Assembly (NCBI GenBank): GCA_017472575.1
Contig: JAFUPX010000039.1
Span: 1 to 45,812 of the forward strand
DNA from: Clostridia bacterium
Lineage (GTDB): Bacteria; Bacillota; Clostridia; Oscillospirales; Acutalibacteraceae
Length of the DNA: 45,812 nt
Direction: 5' to 3'
Of the stretch, positions 15,327 through 23,971 are shown one piece after another. Below the pieces are notes generated by a model that ran no database searches, was not told the DNA's origin, and was given only the letters and a program-made list of their open reading frames with translations. The position numbers were made by a program, and so were the translations under genes. Position 1 is the first letter of the stretch, and every line of letters starts with the position of its first letter.

Positions 15327-16253
15327 ATGTATATTGTTATTATTATAATAGCTTTTGCTATTCTTATTTCGATTGCCGCAGGATGCTTTCTAATGGCATT
15401 CGTGCGTAAATATCAGCCGTTTGTTGACGATATTGATGCTCCCGAAAATGAATTCCTCAAGGACTACTACGATATTGTTAAGGACGGTATGAAATATATT
15501 GAAACCGCCGAGCATAAGTGGGTAAGAACAAAAAGCTTTGACGGACTTTGCCTTGCCGCACGGTACTATCCAAAGGAAAACAGCGATACAACGGTTATTC
15601 TGTTTCACGGCTACCGCTCCTCTGCAAAAAGAGATTTTTCCTGTGCTGTGAAGATGTATTCTGATTTAGGACTTAATGTTTTACTGGTAGACCAGCGAAG
15701 CCACGGCAAAAGTGAAGGAAAGCTTATTTGCTTCGGTGTTAAAGAGAGACGGGATGTTTTAAGCTGGATAGACTTTGTCCTGAAAAATTACGGTGAGCAG
15801 ACAAAAATTTTCTTGGGCGGAATGTCTATGGGGGCGACTACTGTTCTTTTAAGCGCAGGGCTTAATTTACCCAAAAATGTTAAGGGAATAATTGCAGACT
15901 GTGGATTTACTTCACCTGTAGAGATAATAGCCAAGGTGGCAAAACAGCATTTCAGGGTTAAGGGATATGTTTTGATACCGATTATGAGTTTATTCTGCCG
16001 TATTTTCGGACATTTCGGTATCTACGGTATTTCAACAGTTGACGCACTTAAAAAATCAAATGTGCCTGTTCTGCTGTTCCACGGCGAGTCGGATGACTTT
16101 GTACCTGTTGAAATGAGCCGTAAAAACTATGAGAGTGCGGCTTGCGAAAAGGAAATTCACACAGTTCCAAACGCTTCTCACGGCTTTAGCTATTTTTTAG
16201 ATACAAAGGGTGTAATTTCAAAGGTTAATTCGTTTGTAAACCGAAACAAATGA
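15327..16253 (+). CDS. Membrane-anchored alpha/beta hydrolase (S33-like)
   Basis: A 308-residue alpha/beta hydrolase with one N-terminal membrane helix (residues 2-25) and no lipobox. The oxyanion segment is VILFHGYRSSAKRDF. The nucleophile elbow is LGGMSMGATTVLL (Ser near residue 172). The acid is likely in LLFHGESDDFVPVEMS, and the catalytic His in PNASHGFSYFLD near residue 290. It resembles YqkD/BAAT-like bacterial hydrolases of unknown substrate, placed at the membrane with the catalytic domain on one side. It stands alone between nth and a lipoprotein. Confidence 0.88.
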   Translation: MYIVIIIIAFAILISIAAGCFLMAFVRKYQPFVDDIDAPENEFLKDYYDIVKDGMKYIETAEHKWVRTKSFDGLCLAARYYPKENSDTTVILFHGYRSSAKRDFSCAVKMYSDLGLNVLLVDQRSHGKSEGKLICFGVKERRDVLSWIDFVLKNYGEQTKIFLGGMSMGATTVLLSAGLNLPKNVKGIIADCGFTSPVEIIAKVAKQHFRVKGYVLIPIMSLFCRIFGHFGIYGISTVDALKKSNVPVLLFHGESDDFVPVEMSRKNYESAACEKEIHTVPNASHGFSYFLDTKGVISKVNSFVNRNK

Positions 16254-16256
16254 CGG

Positions 16257-16285
16257 TTGACATTTTTCTATTTAAATAATAAAAT
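16257..16285 (+). promoter_or_regulatory. Strong sigma-A promoter of the lipoprotein gene
   Basis: Perfect -35 TTGACA (16257-16262), 17-base spacer, -10 TAAAAT (16280-16285). It starts right after the stop codon of the hydrolase. Confidence 0.88.
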
Positions 16286-16316
16286 ATATTATATAAATAT
16301 ATTGGGAGTTATCCGT

Positions 16317-17069
16317 ATGAAAAGGCTTTTAAAATTAACAGCGCTTATATGTATTCTCGGCATTGTTACAGGGCTTTCGGCTTGCAGTAAGGTGGATAAG
16401 GAGTATGGGGTTGAAAGCCAGACCTCAGATACAGCATCAATTGTATCCTTTGTGGAAAAGGACCCTGATTATGATTATCCGGAAATTATGTCGGACGACA
16501 GAACTATTTCCAAATACATTGATATCAGCAAGTATGACGAGGAGAATTATGCGGACATATATCTCGGAAAAAGATTTGATATCGAAGCCGTTTATGACGG
16601 CGCTGAGCTACCCGTTCCGTCCTCCTATAAAAAGCTTACCAAAAACGGCTGGCAGTTGGTTGAAAACAGTAAATACGATGAAAATTCAACAGTTTTCTCC
16701 TGTGAAACCGTTGAGACTGAGTTTGTAAACGCAAACGGCAAAAAGCTTACGGTAATCTTTTACAATTCAAAGGATTCCTCGGTTAAACTAAGCGAGTGCA
16801 ATATTGTTAAGTTTAGAATAGAAAACAACTGCCTTTTCACCGCTGAAAGTGAATACGGAGATTTCAATATCGGAGGAGTTATGAACAGCTCGGCAATAAC
16901 CGATATAATCGATACTCTGGGCGCTCCCTCGCATTTTTATGCAGTTTCGGATAGCCAGTATTATTTTGATTACTTCTTAACTGAGAAGGACCGAAGAAAC
17001 GGAATAACAGTTTATTTTGATGTTGCCGAGGACTCGGTTACATCAATTGAATGGTCATATTATAAATAA
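16317..17069 (+). CDS. Putative lipoprotein of unknown function
   Basis: A 250-residue exported protein. ATG 16317 has GGGAG 8 bases upstream; the longer form would begin inside the promoter's -35 region. The signal peptide is MKRLLKLTALICILGIVTG with lipobox LSAC (Cys 23). The mature part is rich in Asp, Glu, Ser and Tyr, and its middle (LPVPSSYKKLTKNGWQLVEN) may form a small repeated beta fold. I cannot assign a family with confidence. It has its own strong promoter and a following hairpin, so it is probably well expressed. Confidence 0.82.
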   Translation: MKRLLKLTALICILGIVTGLSACSKVDKEYGVESQTSDTASIVSFVEKDPDYDYPEIMSDDRTISKYIDISKYDEENYADIYLGKRFDIEAVYDGAELPVPSSYKKLTKNGWQLVENSKYDENSTVFSCETVETEFVNANGKKLTVIFYNSKDSSVKLSECNIVKFRIENNCLFTAESEYGDFNIGGVMNSSAITDIIDTLGAPSHFYAVSDSQYYFDYFLTEKDRRNGITVYFDVAEDSVTSIEWSYYK

Positions 17070-17070
17070 A

Positions 17071-17104
17071 GATTGCCTCTCCATAAGGAGGGGCAATAAT
17101 TTTA
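17071..17104 (+). terminator. Hairpin after the lipoprotein, leaky terminator or attenuator
   Basis: ATTGCC-CTCC (17072-17082) pairs with GGAG-GGCAAT (17087-17097) with one internal T-G pair and a 4-base loop. It is followed only by AATTTT, so readthrough into the DUF1015 gene is possible. Confidence 0.65.
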
Positions 17105-17116
17105 AAAGGAGAAGTT

Positions 17117-18313
17117 ATGAAGAAAAGTTTTATGCCGGCAGATATTTTACTGCCAAAAAAAGATTTTGAAAAATGGGCGGTTGTCGCGTGCGACCAATAT
17201 ACCTCCGAGCCCGAATACTGGAAGCAGGTTGAAGATAATGTTGGGAAAGCCGCCAGTGCCTACAATATAATTCTTCCTGAGGCATATCTTGAAAGTGATA
17301 CCGAAAGCAGAATAGGTAAAATAAATAGTACAATGCTTTCTTACATAGAATCCGGTGTTTTTGAAGAAATAAAAAATACATTTGTTTATGTTGAGCGAGA
17401 GGTTACAGGCGGAAAGATAAGAAAGGGAATAGTAGGAGTTATTGACCTTGAGGATTATGATTATCGCAAGGGCAGTAAGGCTCTGATTAGAGCTACCGAG
17501 GAAACCGTGCTTGAAAGAATACCGCCGAGGGTTAAGATTCGTAAGGACGCAATACTTGAAATGCCCCATATAATGCTGTTGGTAGACGACCCTGATAAAA
17601 AGGTTATTGAGCCGCTGGCACTAAAAAAAGCTGATTTTAAAAAGCTTTATGATTTTGCTCTAATGCAAAACAGCGGAAAAATAAGCGGATATGCAGTAGA
17701 TGAAGAAAGTGCTAAGGCGGTTCAGTCTGCACTTGAACAAATAGAAAACTCATCAGACGATAAAATGCTTTTTGCCGTGGGAGACGGCAATCACTCTTTA
17801 GCTACCGCAAAGGAATGTTATGCTATCAATAAAACTCCCGAGTCAAGATATGCGCTTGTTGAGGTTGTAAATATCCACGATGAATCTCTCCAATTTAAGC
17901 CGATTTACAGGGTGGTTTTCGGCGCAGACCCAGAAAGCCTCATAAACGCTCTTAAAGAGGAAATCGGCGAATATCAGGGAGTGGATGCGCAGAAGTTTAC
18001 CTGCGTTTTCGGGCGAACTGAGATAAAGCTTTCCTTAAAACCGTATTCAAAGCTTGCGGTAGGAACACTTCAGGGCTTCCTTGATAGATATATTAAGGAA
18101 AATAAGGGTGTTAGTATTGACTATATCCACGGCGAAAATGTTGTGTACTCGCTTGCAAAAAAAGAAAACACAGTAGGCTTTATTTTTGACGGTATGAGAA
18201 AGGATGAGTTGTTTGATGCTGTAAAGCAGGACGGCTCCTTGCCCAGAAAAACCTTTTCTATGGGCCACGCAAGTGATAAACGCTTTTATATCGAGGCAAG
18301 GAAGATTAAGTGA
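17117..18313 (+). CDS. DUF1015 family protein
   Basis: A 398-residue protein of the DUF1015 family. Typical markers are PADILLPKKDFEKWAVVACDQYTSEPEYWKQVEDNVG at the N-terminus, a central RKGIVGVIDLEDYDY, and the most conserved segment FAVGDGNHSLATAKECY near residue 220. The family is distantly related to the ParB/Srx fold, and some members (archaeal SerK) phosphorylate free serine, so a small-molecule kinase role is conceivable but unproven here. A GGAG ribosome site precedes ATG 17117. No serine biosynthesis genes are adjacent. Confidence 0.88.
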   Translation: MKKSFMPADILLPKKDFEKWAVVACDQYTSEPEYWKQVEDNVGKAASAYNIILPEAYLESDTESRIGKINSTMLSYIESGVFEEIKNTFVYVEREVTGGKIRKGIVGVIDLEDYDYRKGSKALIRATEETVLERIPPRVKIRKDAILEMPHIMLLVDDPDKKVIEPLALKKADFKKLYDFALMQNSGKISGYAVDEESAKAVQSALEQIENSSDDKMLFAVGDGNHSLATAKECYAINKTPESRYALVEVVNIHDESLQFKPIYRVVFGADPESLINALKEEIGEYQGVDAQKFTCVFGRTEIKLSLKPYSKLAVGTLQGFLDRYIKENKGVSIDYIHGENVVYSLAKKENTVGFIFDGMRKDELFDAVKQDGSLPRKTFSMGHASDKRFYIEARKIK

Positions 18314-18346
18314 AACTAAAACCTCCGCTTTTGCGGAGGCTTTAGT
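18314..18346. terminator. Strong bidirectional terminator between DUF1015 and hydA
   Basis: CCTCCGC/GCGGAGG stem with a TTTT loop, extended by AACTAAA/TTTAGTT arms. A T-run on each strand allows it to end both the DUF1015 transcript and the long minus-strand hydrogenase operon. Confidence 0.9.
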
Positions 18347-18351
18347 TTTAA

Positions 18352-19776
18352 TTATTTTAAAACAGATATTGCGTCGGAAATGGTTTTTTCATAGGCTTCT
18401 TTTCCGTATTTATCTACTTCTGCTTTATTTTTTTCGCCGTGGGTCAGGCATCCGGCACCACCGATACAGCCGCCGATACACGCCATACCCTCAATGAAGT
18501 TTGCATCGAGCACATTTTTGCTCTTTTTAAGAAGAGCCATTCGGCAGGCTTCTATACCGTCACACGAAACGGCTTTTAATTCAAAGTTGTTAATATCCTG
18601 CTCCTTTAGGGCTTGGGCTACAGCGTCGGCAAGTCCGCCGCAACGGGCGAAAATTCTGCCGTAGTAGGAGGCGTTATCAAGCACACCTTCTTCAAGCTGA
18701 GTAATATCTATTTCCTTGCTGTCAAACAAAGCCTGAAGCTCTTCAAAGGTGAGAACCGCGTCAATATAAGGCTTAACAGATTCAAGCTGTGCTTCGGCTT
18801 TTTTTGCTGTGCAGGGACCTATGAATACAATTTTTGAATTTTTGGTTGTTTCCTTAATATATTTCGCTATTGTTGCCATAGGGGAGAGGTTGTGCGAAAC
18901 AAAGGGTGCTAAATCAGGAAATGCGGATTTAACATAGGAAACAAATGCAGGGCAGCAGGAACTGGTTAAAAAGCCTTTTTCGGCAAGCTCTTTCGACTCG
19001 GAGTAAGCCACCATATCAGCGCCGAGAGCCGCCTCAACAACGGTATGGAAGCCAAGTGTCTTTAGACCTGTTATAACCTGACCTAATTTCGCATAGGTGA
19101 ACTGACTTGAGATAGAGGGAGCTACAAGCGCGTAAATTCTGTAATTTCTGCCTTGTTCACTTTTTTTGAGCAAATCAATAACATTAAGAATATATGATTT
19201 ATCAGTAATAGCACCAAAGGGACACTGATAAACGCAGGCTCCGCAGGAGGTACATTTACTGTTATCTATTTTAGCCGCTTTGTTTTCATCCATCGAAATT
19301 GCTTTTATCTTGCAGGCATTCTGGCAGGGACGTTTGCGGCTGACTATTGCGGTATAAGGGCAGACCTTTGCACAGGCTCCGCATTCAACGCACTTTGTTT
19401 TGTCAATATGTGCCACGTGATTATGGTCAAAGGAAATTGCTCCTCTTTTGCAAACATCCTCGCAGCGGTGAGCAAGGCAGCCGCGGCAGGCATTTGTAAC
19501 CTCGTATCCTCCGACGGGACATTCGTCACAGGCTATATCTATAACCTGAATAACATTTGTATCCTCGGCGTTACCTCCCATGGCAAGCTTTACTCTCTCA
19601 CCTAAAATCGCGCGCTCCTTATAAACGCAGCAGCGCATAGTTGGCTGATTGCCGGGAACTATCTTGAGGGGAATATCCATAACATTCTCAAGCAGGGTAT
19701 CGGCCCATGCGTGTTTTGCTACCTCTCTTAATACCTTATATTTAAGATGTTGAACTTTTGTATCAAATTTCCTCAT
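18352..19776 (-). CDS. [FeFe] hydrogenase, group B-like catalytic subunit (HydA2 type)
   Basis: A 474-residue ferredoxin-dependent hydrogenase candidate. The N-terminal half carries many Cys ligands: an unusual region (CDEC 83-86, CRGC 97-100, CEDVC 105-109), then two typical 4Fe-4S sites (CVECGACAKVC 129-139, CTSCGACVYQC 175-185) with an extra CQNAC (151-155). The H-cluster ligands sit in TSSCCPAF (Cys 274/275), IGPCTAKK (Cys 322) and EGMACIGGCIGG (Cys 433 and 437). All four bridging positions are kept, so it should be active. The order of N-terminal clusters and the PAF/GPC motif variants fit group B rather than group A. It is last in the operon. It probably reduces protons with reduced ferredoxin during fermentation. 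Confidence 0.9.
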   Translation of the reverse strand: MRKFDTKVQHLKYKVLREVAKHAWADTLLENVMDIPLKIVPGNQPTMRCCVYKERAILGERVKLAMGGNAEDTNVIQVIDIACDECPVGGYEVTNACRGCLAHRCEDVCKRGAISFDHNHVAHIDKTKCVECGACAKVCPYTAIVSRKRPCQNACKIKAISMDENKAAKIDNSKCTSCGACVYQCPFGAITDKSYILNVIDLLKKSEQGRNYRIYALVAPSISSQFTYAKLGQVITGLKTLGFHTVVEAALGADMVAYSESKELAEKGFLTSSCCPAFVSYVKSAFPDLAPFVSHNLSPMATIAKYIKETTKNSKIVFIGPCTAKKAEAQLESVKPYIDAVLTFEELQALFDSKEIDITQLEEGVLDNASYYGRIFARCGGLADAVAQALKEQDINNFELKAVSCDGIEACRMALLKKSKNVLDANFIEGMACIGGCIGGAGCLTHGEKNKAEVDKYGKEAYEKTISDAISVLK

Positions 19777-19785
19777 TTTTTTCTC

Positions 19786-20958
19786 CTAAAAATAACTCAC
19801 TTTAATGCGTTTGCCCATTTTCTTTAAGCATTCCGAAAGCTCCTCAACAAGATTCATTTTTATGTTGAAGTTTATGGGAAGGTCGGGATTCTGATGAGCG
19901 GGATTTACCGCTCTGCCGACATAGAAGTTTATATCGGTTGCTTCCTCAAAAAGAAGTCTGCTAATTAATGAAGCACCGTCTCGCTTGAAGCTCCAATGCT
20001 CATAGCTTTCATTGTCCTTAAGATAGTCCTTTGCATAGGTAAGCACCTTATTAACGGTTATAACACCCTCGGTAACAAGGTCAACTCCCTCAATCTCAGC
20101 TATGGGCGGAACATCACTGCTTTCGAAATTTATGCTTGCTTTAAGAGGCTTTCCTAAATACTTTGCGGCAATGGAGGAGGTGGTTCCTCCGCAGATGATA
20201 TGCTTACCTGCCTTTGAGAAGAAAAGGGACATCATTCTGTCGCAATCGTCTCTGTTAGAGGGAGGACCGAAAAGCAGATTCATAGGCTCTCTTTTTCTTA
20301 TTCTCACAACGCAGGAGGTTGCATCGTCCCCAGGGAGGTTTCCGTAGAGCTTGTTGCACTCGTCAACAAGTATAGTTGAAAGTGTTTTAGCGGTATAGCC
20401 TACAGGAGCCAACCCTTCCATAAAGGACGCAATATCCTCTCTTTTCCAGCCAAAGTTAAAGGCTGTGCCTATTCCGGCATGGGGACAGCCGTCACTCATA
20501 GCAACGAAAATATCGTTTTCCTGTAATTTTATAACCGATTTATATATCTTTTTTCCGCCGATATTCATTTCAGTTTTGGGATAATCATAATTTGAATAGT
20601 CTCTTATAAGAATAACAAGCGGATTGTCATACTGGATTATCTCGGCGGTTTCATTGTTTTTAAGATGGATTATGGTAAAGGTTGAATACGCAACACCGCG
20701 GGCAGAGCAGACAGGAAGCGTTGCGGCTATTGTAGAAACACATTCTTCAAGGGGCAAGCCCTCAGCCATCATAGTTGAAATAATTTTTGAGGTTAAGGTT
20801 GAGAGAATACTCGCCTTAACTCCGCTGCCCAAGCCGTCTGCCAAAACTATAACGGTTGAATTGTCATTCTGCTCAACTATGTCAACATGGTCTCCGCAAA
20901 GCTGCTCACCGTAATGATTTATACTCTTATATCCTATATCTGCACATAAATCATTCAT
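19786..20958 (-). CDS. SpoIIE/PP2C-type serine/threonine phosphatase linked to HydS
   Basis: A 390-residue protein. The N-terminal 230 residues are a PPM/SpoIIE phosphatase with metal-binding motifs VIVLADGLGSGVKAS (residues 35-50), FVAMSDGCPHAG and LPGDDATSCVVRI. The C-terminal 150 residues (from about LLFGPPSNRDD) form a separate domain I cannot name, with HIICGGTTSSIAAKYLG reminiscent of a nucleotide- or ligand-binding loop. Its start overlaps the end of hydS by 8 bases, so sensor and phosphatase are made together. This is the known pairing for group C sensory hydrogenases, and the phosphatase is probably the output that changes a Ser/Thr-phosphorylated target. Confidence 0.88.
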   Translation of the reverse strand: MNDLCADIGYKSINHYGEQLCGDHVDIVEQNDNSTVIVLADGLGSGVKASILSTLTSKIISTMMAEGLPLEECVSTIAATLPVCSARGVAYSTFTIIHLKNNETAEIIQYDNPLVILIRDYSNYDYPKTEMNIGGKKIYKSVIKLQENDIFVAMSDGCPHAGIGTAFNFGWKREDIASFMEGLAPVGYTAKTLSTILVDECNKLYGNLPGDDATSCVVRIRKREPMNLLFGPPSNRDDCDRMMSLFFSKAGKHIICGGTTSSIAAKYLGKPLKASINFESSDVPPIAEIEGVDLVTEGVITVNKVLTYAKDYLKDNESYEHWSFKRDGASLISRLLFEEATDINFYVGRAVNPAHQNPDLPINFNIKMNLVEELSECLKKMGKRIKVSYF

Positions 20959-22627
20959 CGGAAATAGACTCCTTTAGCTTTGAAAGCGCAATTTTGGTTT
21001 CAGCAGCCGTTTCTCCTAAGAGTGAGGCAATTTCCTGAACAATGCGCATTTGCTTGTCAACAACATTGTCGGCTATTTCAACCGTCTGCCGGCTGATGCT
21101 TTCCTTTTTCTCGCGCTCGTTCTCCTCATCGGTAACGTCACGCATAATACATATAAGCAGGTGATAATCCTTATCATAAACAACCGTCTGCTCAACGTAT
21201 CTTTGATATTCAGCCAGATAAACTCTTTTATCGGATACACCTCTACCGGTTCTGAGCACTTCAAGGAAAACGGCGGGGTCAAGAATTCTTACTACCTGAT
21301 CTCCTAAAATATCAGATGCTCTGCGGATATTCATTATCTTTCTCGCCGCTGCATTTATCTGCTGAACCTCAAGGTTTTCGTTGAGAACTATCAGTCCGTT
21401 AGGGGTGTTTTTAACTATTGTATCTGAAAAGCTTTCGGCTTTATCCTTAAGGAAGGGCAGACACATTGAAATTTCAGCCTTTCCCTGATAAATAGCAATT
21501 GCCTTTTCTCGGCATGTGTTGTAGCCGCAGGAGCCGCAATTAAGCTCATCTGAGGGCTTGAATTTACCCATCTGGCGAAGTATGTTATTTATTTCATCAT
21601 CACTGGGATTTTGTGAGCGGCGTTCGATAAACTCAAAGCTTTTCTTTAAAGAAACTGTGTCGGGCTGAGCAACGTCAAAATCCTCTTTTCCGGCAAATCG
21701 GGAAACCGCCATAAAATCCTTAACGGGGGAGCGGTGGTATTTTTCCATAACCGGACCGCCGATACAGCTGCCTATACAGGCTGACATCTCAATAAAACAA
21801 TTATGAATTTTTCCGCTTTCTATATCCTTTAAAGCGGCAATACAGTTTTCAACACCGTCAATAGCCATATAGGTGTATTTTTCTTCCCTTTCCTGCATAG
21901 TTTTGAGAATTCCGCCGGTTGTTGGGAAAAGTCGTGCTCGGCTTTGCTCGTTTTTTAATATCTCTTGAGTAAGCTCTATTCCCTCGTCATTAAGCCAGGC
22001 TGTAAGCTCCTCAAAGGTGAGAACAGCGTCAATAATTCCCTCATAATGCTCCGCCTCGTCCTTTTTGGCAACGCAGGGTCCTATAAATACAACCTTGGCA
22101 TCGGGATAACGCTTTTTTAAATCAAGACCGTGTGCCTGCATAGGGGATACAACATCTGCGAGGTATTGCAGCTCATTGGGAAAATATTTTTGAATCAGCA
22201 GATTTACGGAATGGCAACAGGAGGAAATAAGAATATCCTTATTGTCTTCCTTTAAAATACGCTCGTATTCACTCTTTACAAAGGTTGCTCCCACAGCTGT
22301 TTCCTCAACATCAAAGAAGCCCAGCTGTTTTAAAGCATTACGCATAGATTTAATTCCGACACCCTCGTAATTTGCTATAAACGAGGGAGCAAGACTGACA
22401 ACCACCCTTGCGCCGCTTTGAAGCATAACCTTAACCTTTTCGGTTTCGTCAACTATTTGCTTTGCATCCTGCGGGCATACAACGAAGCACTGACCGCAAA
22501 GTATACATTCATTTCCTATGATATGAGCCTGATTGCCTGAAAAGCGAATTGATTTAACAGGGCAGTGGCGAATACATTTGTAGCAGTTTTTACAGTTGGA
22601 TTTTTTAAGGGTCATACAGTTTGGCAT
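20951..22627 (-). CDS. hydS: HydS, putative sensory [FeFe] hydrogenase (group C) with PAS domain
   Basis: A 558-residue multidomain protein. Order: two N-terminal 4Fe-4S sites (Cys 12-22 and 41-51); an H-cluster domain with ISSCCHSVN (Cys 137/138), IGPCVAKK (Cys 185) and MSACIGSCIGG (Cys 284 and 288); a further FeS site CGSCGYNTC plus Cys 389 (364-389); a PAS domain at about 400-500 (NTPNGLIVLNENLEVQQINAAARKIM); and a C-terminal helical tail. H replaces P after the Cys pair, unlike catalytic enzymes. The group C family is thought to sense H2 or redox state and signal through fused or adjacent domains. It sits between the thioredoxin-like ferredoxins and the phosphatase. Confidence 0.93.
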   Translation of the reverse strand: MPNCMTLKKSNCKNCYKCIRHCPVKSIRFSGNQAHIIGNECILCGQCFVVCPQDAKQIVDETEKVKVMLQSGARVVVSLAPSFIANYEGVGIKSMRNALKQLGFFDVEETAVGATFVKSEYERILKEDNKDILISSCCHSVNLLIQKYFPNELQYLADVVSPMQAHGLDLKKRYPDAKVVFIGPCVAKKDEAEHYEGIIDAVLTFEELTAWLNDEGIELTQEILKNEQSRARLFPTTGGILKTMQEREEKYTYMAIDGVENCIAALKDIESGKIHNCFIEMSACIGSCIGGPVMEKYHRSPVKDFMAVSRFAGKEDFDVAQPDTVSLKKSFEFIERRSQNPSDDEINNILRQMGKFKPSDELNCGSCGYNTCREKAIAIYQGKAEISMCLPFLKDKAESFSDTIVKNTPNGLIVLNENLEVQQINAAARKIMNIRRASDILGDQVVRILDPAVFLEVLRTGRGVSDKRVYLAEYQRYVEQTVVYDKDYHLLICIMRDVTDEENEREKKESISRQTVEIADNVVDKQMRIVQEIASLLGETAAETKIALSKLKESISDE

Positions 22628-22638
22628 CTGTTTTTACC

Positions 22639-22890
22639 TCACTTTCCAAGCTTTTCTAAAACATTTTCTCTAAAAAATTCTTTAAAGGTTTCTTTGGTGA
22701 TACCGGTATAGATTTCATCGTCAACCTGAACCGTTACTCCTATACGGTTGCATTTGCCTATACAAAAGCTGCCGGCAAGTGTAATTTCGTTTTCAAGCTG
22801 ATTTTCCAAAACTGCGCTTTGAAGCAGTTCGATTATATCCTGAGAACCCTTTAAATGGCAGGAACTGCCCACGCAGACCTGAATAATCAT
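22639..22890 (-). CDS. Thioredoxin-like [2Fe-2S] ferredoxin (second copy)
   Basis: An 83-residue single-domain protein of the NuoE/HymA-like thioredoxin-fold ferredoxin family. The four ligands are in CVGSSCHLKG near the N-terminus and FCIGKC in the middle. ATG 22890 is preceded by GGTGGAG; the longer reading has no ribosome site. It is followed 11 bases later by hydS. It is a paralogue of the gene just upstream. It probably carries electrons to or from the HydS/HydA proteins, acting like the small subunit of multimeric hydrogenases but without the rest of that complex. Confidence 0.88.
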   Translation of the reverse strand: MIIQVCVGSSCHLKGSQDIIELLQSAVLENQLENEITLAGSFCIGKCNRIGVTVQVDDEIYTGITKETFKEFFRENVLEKLGK

Positions 22891-22948
22891 TTTACTCACT
22901 CCACCTGAAATGTGACAGAGTATATTACACTCTGCCACATCCATTTAA

Positions 22949-23188
22949 TTATAATGCTTTTTTAATGTTTTCTTCGAAGAAATCCTTTACGGAGTCGGGA
23001 GTAACTGAGAAGAACGTATCGTCAACCATAACGCAAACGCCCTTTTGGCAGTTACCCATGCAGAAAGTGCCGCCAAGCTCGACCTTATCGCCGAGATTTT
23101 CCTCAGCAATAAGATACTGAAGCTGTTCAACAACCTTGTGGGAGCCTTTAATGTGGCAGGAGCTGCCTATACAAACCGTAACCTTCAT
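22949..23188 (-). CDS. Thioredoxin-like [2Fe-2S] ferredoxin (first copy)
   Basis: A 79-residue protein with CIGSSCHIKG and FCMGNCQKGVC, the same thioredoxin-fold ferredoxin family as the next gene. The two align along their whole length (shared GSSCH-KGS, VDD, K-FFEEN) but differ at many positions, so this is an old duplication and not a recent one. An extra Cys (KGVC) could modify the cluster site. A GGAGAA ribosome site precedes ATG. It lies between the APH-like kinase and its paralogue in the operon. Confidence 0.88.
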   Translation of the reverse strand: MKVTVCIGSSCHIKGSHKVVEQLQYLIAEENLGDKVELGGTFCMGNCQKGVCVMVDDTFFSVTPDSVKDFFEENIKKAL

Positions 23189-23204
23189 TATTTTCTTCTC
23201 CTTA

Positions 23205-23954
23205 TTATTCGTAGTCTACAACATCAACCCATGAAAGCAGGAATTCACGTTCCTTCTCATTGCCCTTTACAGACTGCGAAGCCGCAACGATAGGCATCCA
23301 TTTCTGAACATACTGCTTTGCGGTGTTGCTCTTTTTGCAGAATAAATCAAGATATTTCTTTGCACCCTCGATATCTCCGTTCAGCCAGAAAAGGAGATAT
23401 GTTCTTGCAACATCGGCAGAAGCGTTGCCCTGTGTTGCGTGAGACCAGTCGATAATATAGGGTGTACCGTCCTCAGAGATGATTATGTTTGAGGGATTGA
23501 AGTCGCCGTGGCAAACCTTATTGTGCTTAGGCATACCCTCAAGTCTTGTATGGAGGTCATAGCGGGTGGTGGCATCAAGCTCACTCTCGCTTATATTACG
23601 GTTCATCTTATCCTTAAGCTTGTTAAGCAAGGGACAGGTTTTCTTATGCATTTCAATCTGCAAATCAACGAAAAGCTCTAAGTATTCGTCCTTTTTCTCG
23701 GGATTTTCCTGCATAAGCTGATCTAAGGTCTTGCCCTTGATATACTCGGAAACGATTGCCCATTTGCCGTCTATCATACTAACCTCAAGAATTTTGGGAA
23801 TGTTAAGACCGACTTCTTCAATTCTTGCCTGATTAAGAGCTTCGTTAAGAATATCTGCCTTGGAGTAATCTTCATTGAAAACCTTTATACATCTGTCACC
23901 GTCACGGTAAACGGTTTTAGCGTTTCTTACTGCTATAACTCTGTCTAATTTCAT
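23205..23954 (-). CDS. APH-fold small-molecule/protein kinase-like protein in the hydrogenase operon
   Basis: A 249-residue aminoglycoside phosphotransferase-superfamily protein. Kinase landmarks: CIKVFNEDYSK (ATP-binding Lys), WAIVSEYIKGKTLDQLM (hinge), KVCHGDFNPSNIII (catalytic loop with Asp and Asn, about residues 144-157) and YIIDWSHATQGN (metal-binding Asp). All key residues are kept, so it should be active. The substrate is unknown; antibiotic resistance is unlikely given its operon position between adhE and redox proteins. Being encoded with a PP2C phosphatase, it might supply the opposing phosphorylation, but APH-fold enzymes usually act on small molecules, so this is only a hypothesis. 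Confidence 0.85.
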   Translation of the reverse strand: MKLDRVIAVRNAKTVYRDGDRCIKVFNEDYSKADILNEALNQARIEEVGLNIPKILEVSMIDGKWAIVSEYIKGKTLDQLMQENPEKKDEYLELFVDLQIEMHKKTCPLLNKLKDKMNRNISESELDATTRYDLHTRLEGMPKHNKVCHGDFNPSNIIISEDGTPYIIDWSHATQGNASADVARTYLLFWLNGDIEGAKKYLDLFCKKSNTAKQYVQKWMPIVAASQSVKGNEKEREFLLSWVDVVDYE

Positions 23955-23971
23955 TTTCTACACCCCACAAA

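Noticed and set aside
23205-23954. Aminoglycoside resistance gene
   Set aside because: It has the APH fold, but it is embedded in a redox operon with no resistance context; fold alone does not show antibiotic substrate.
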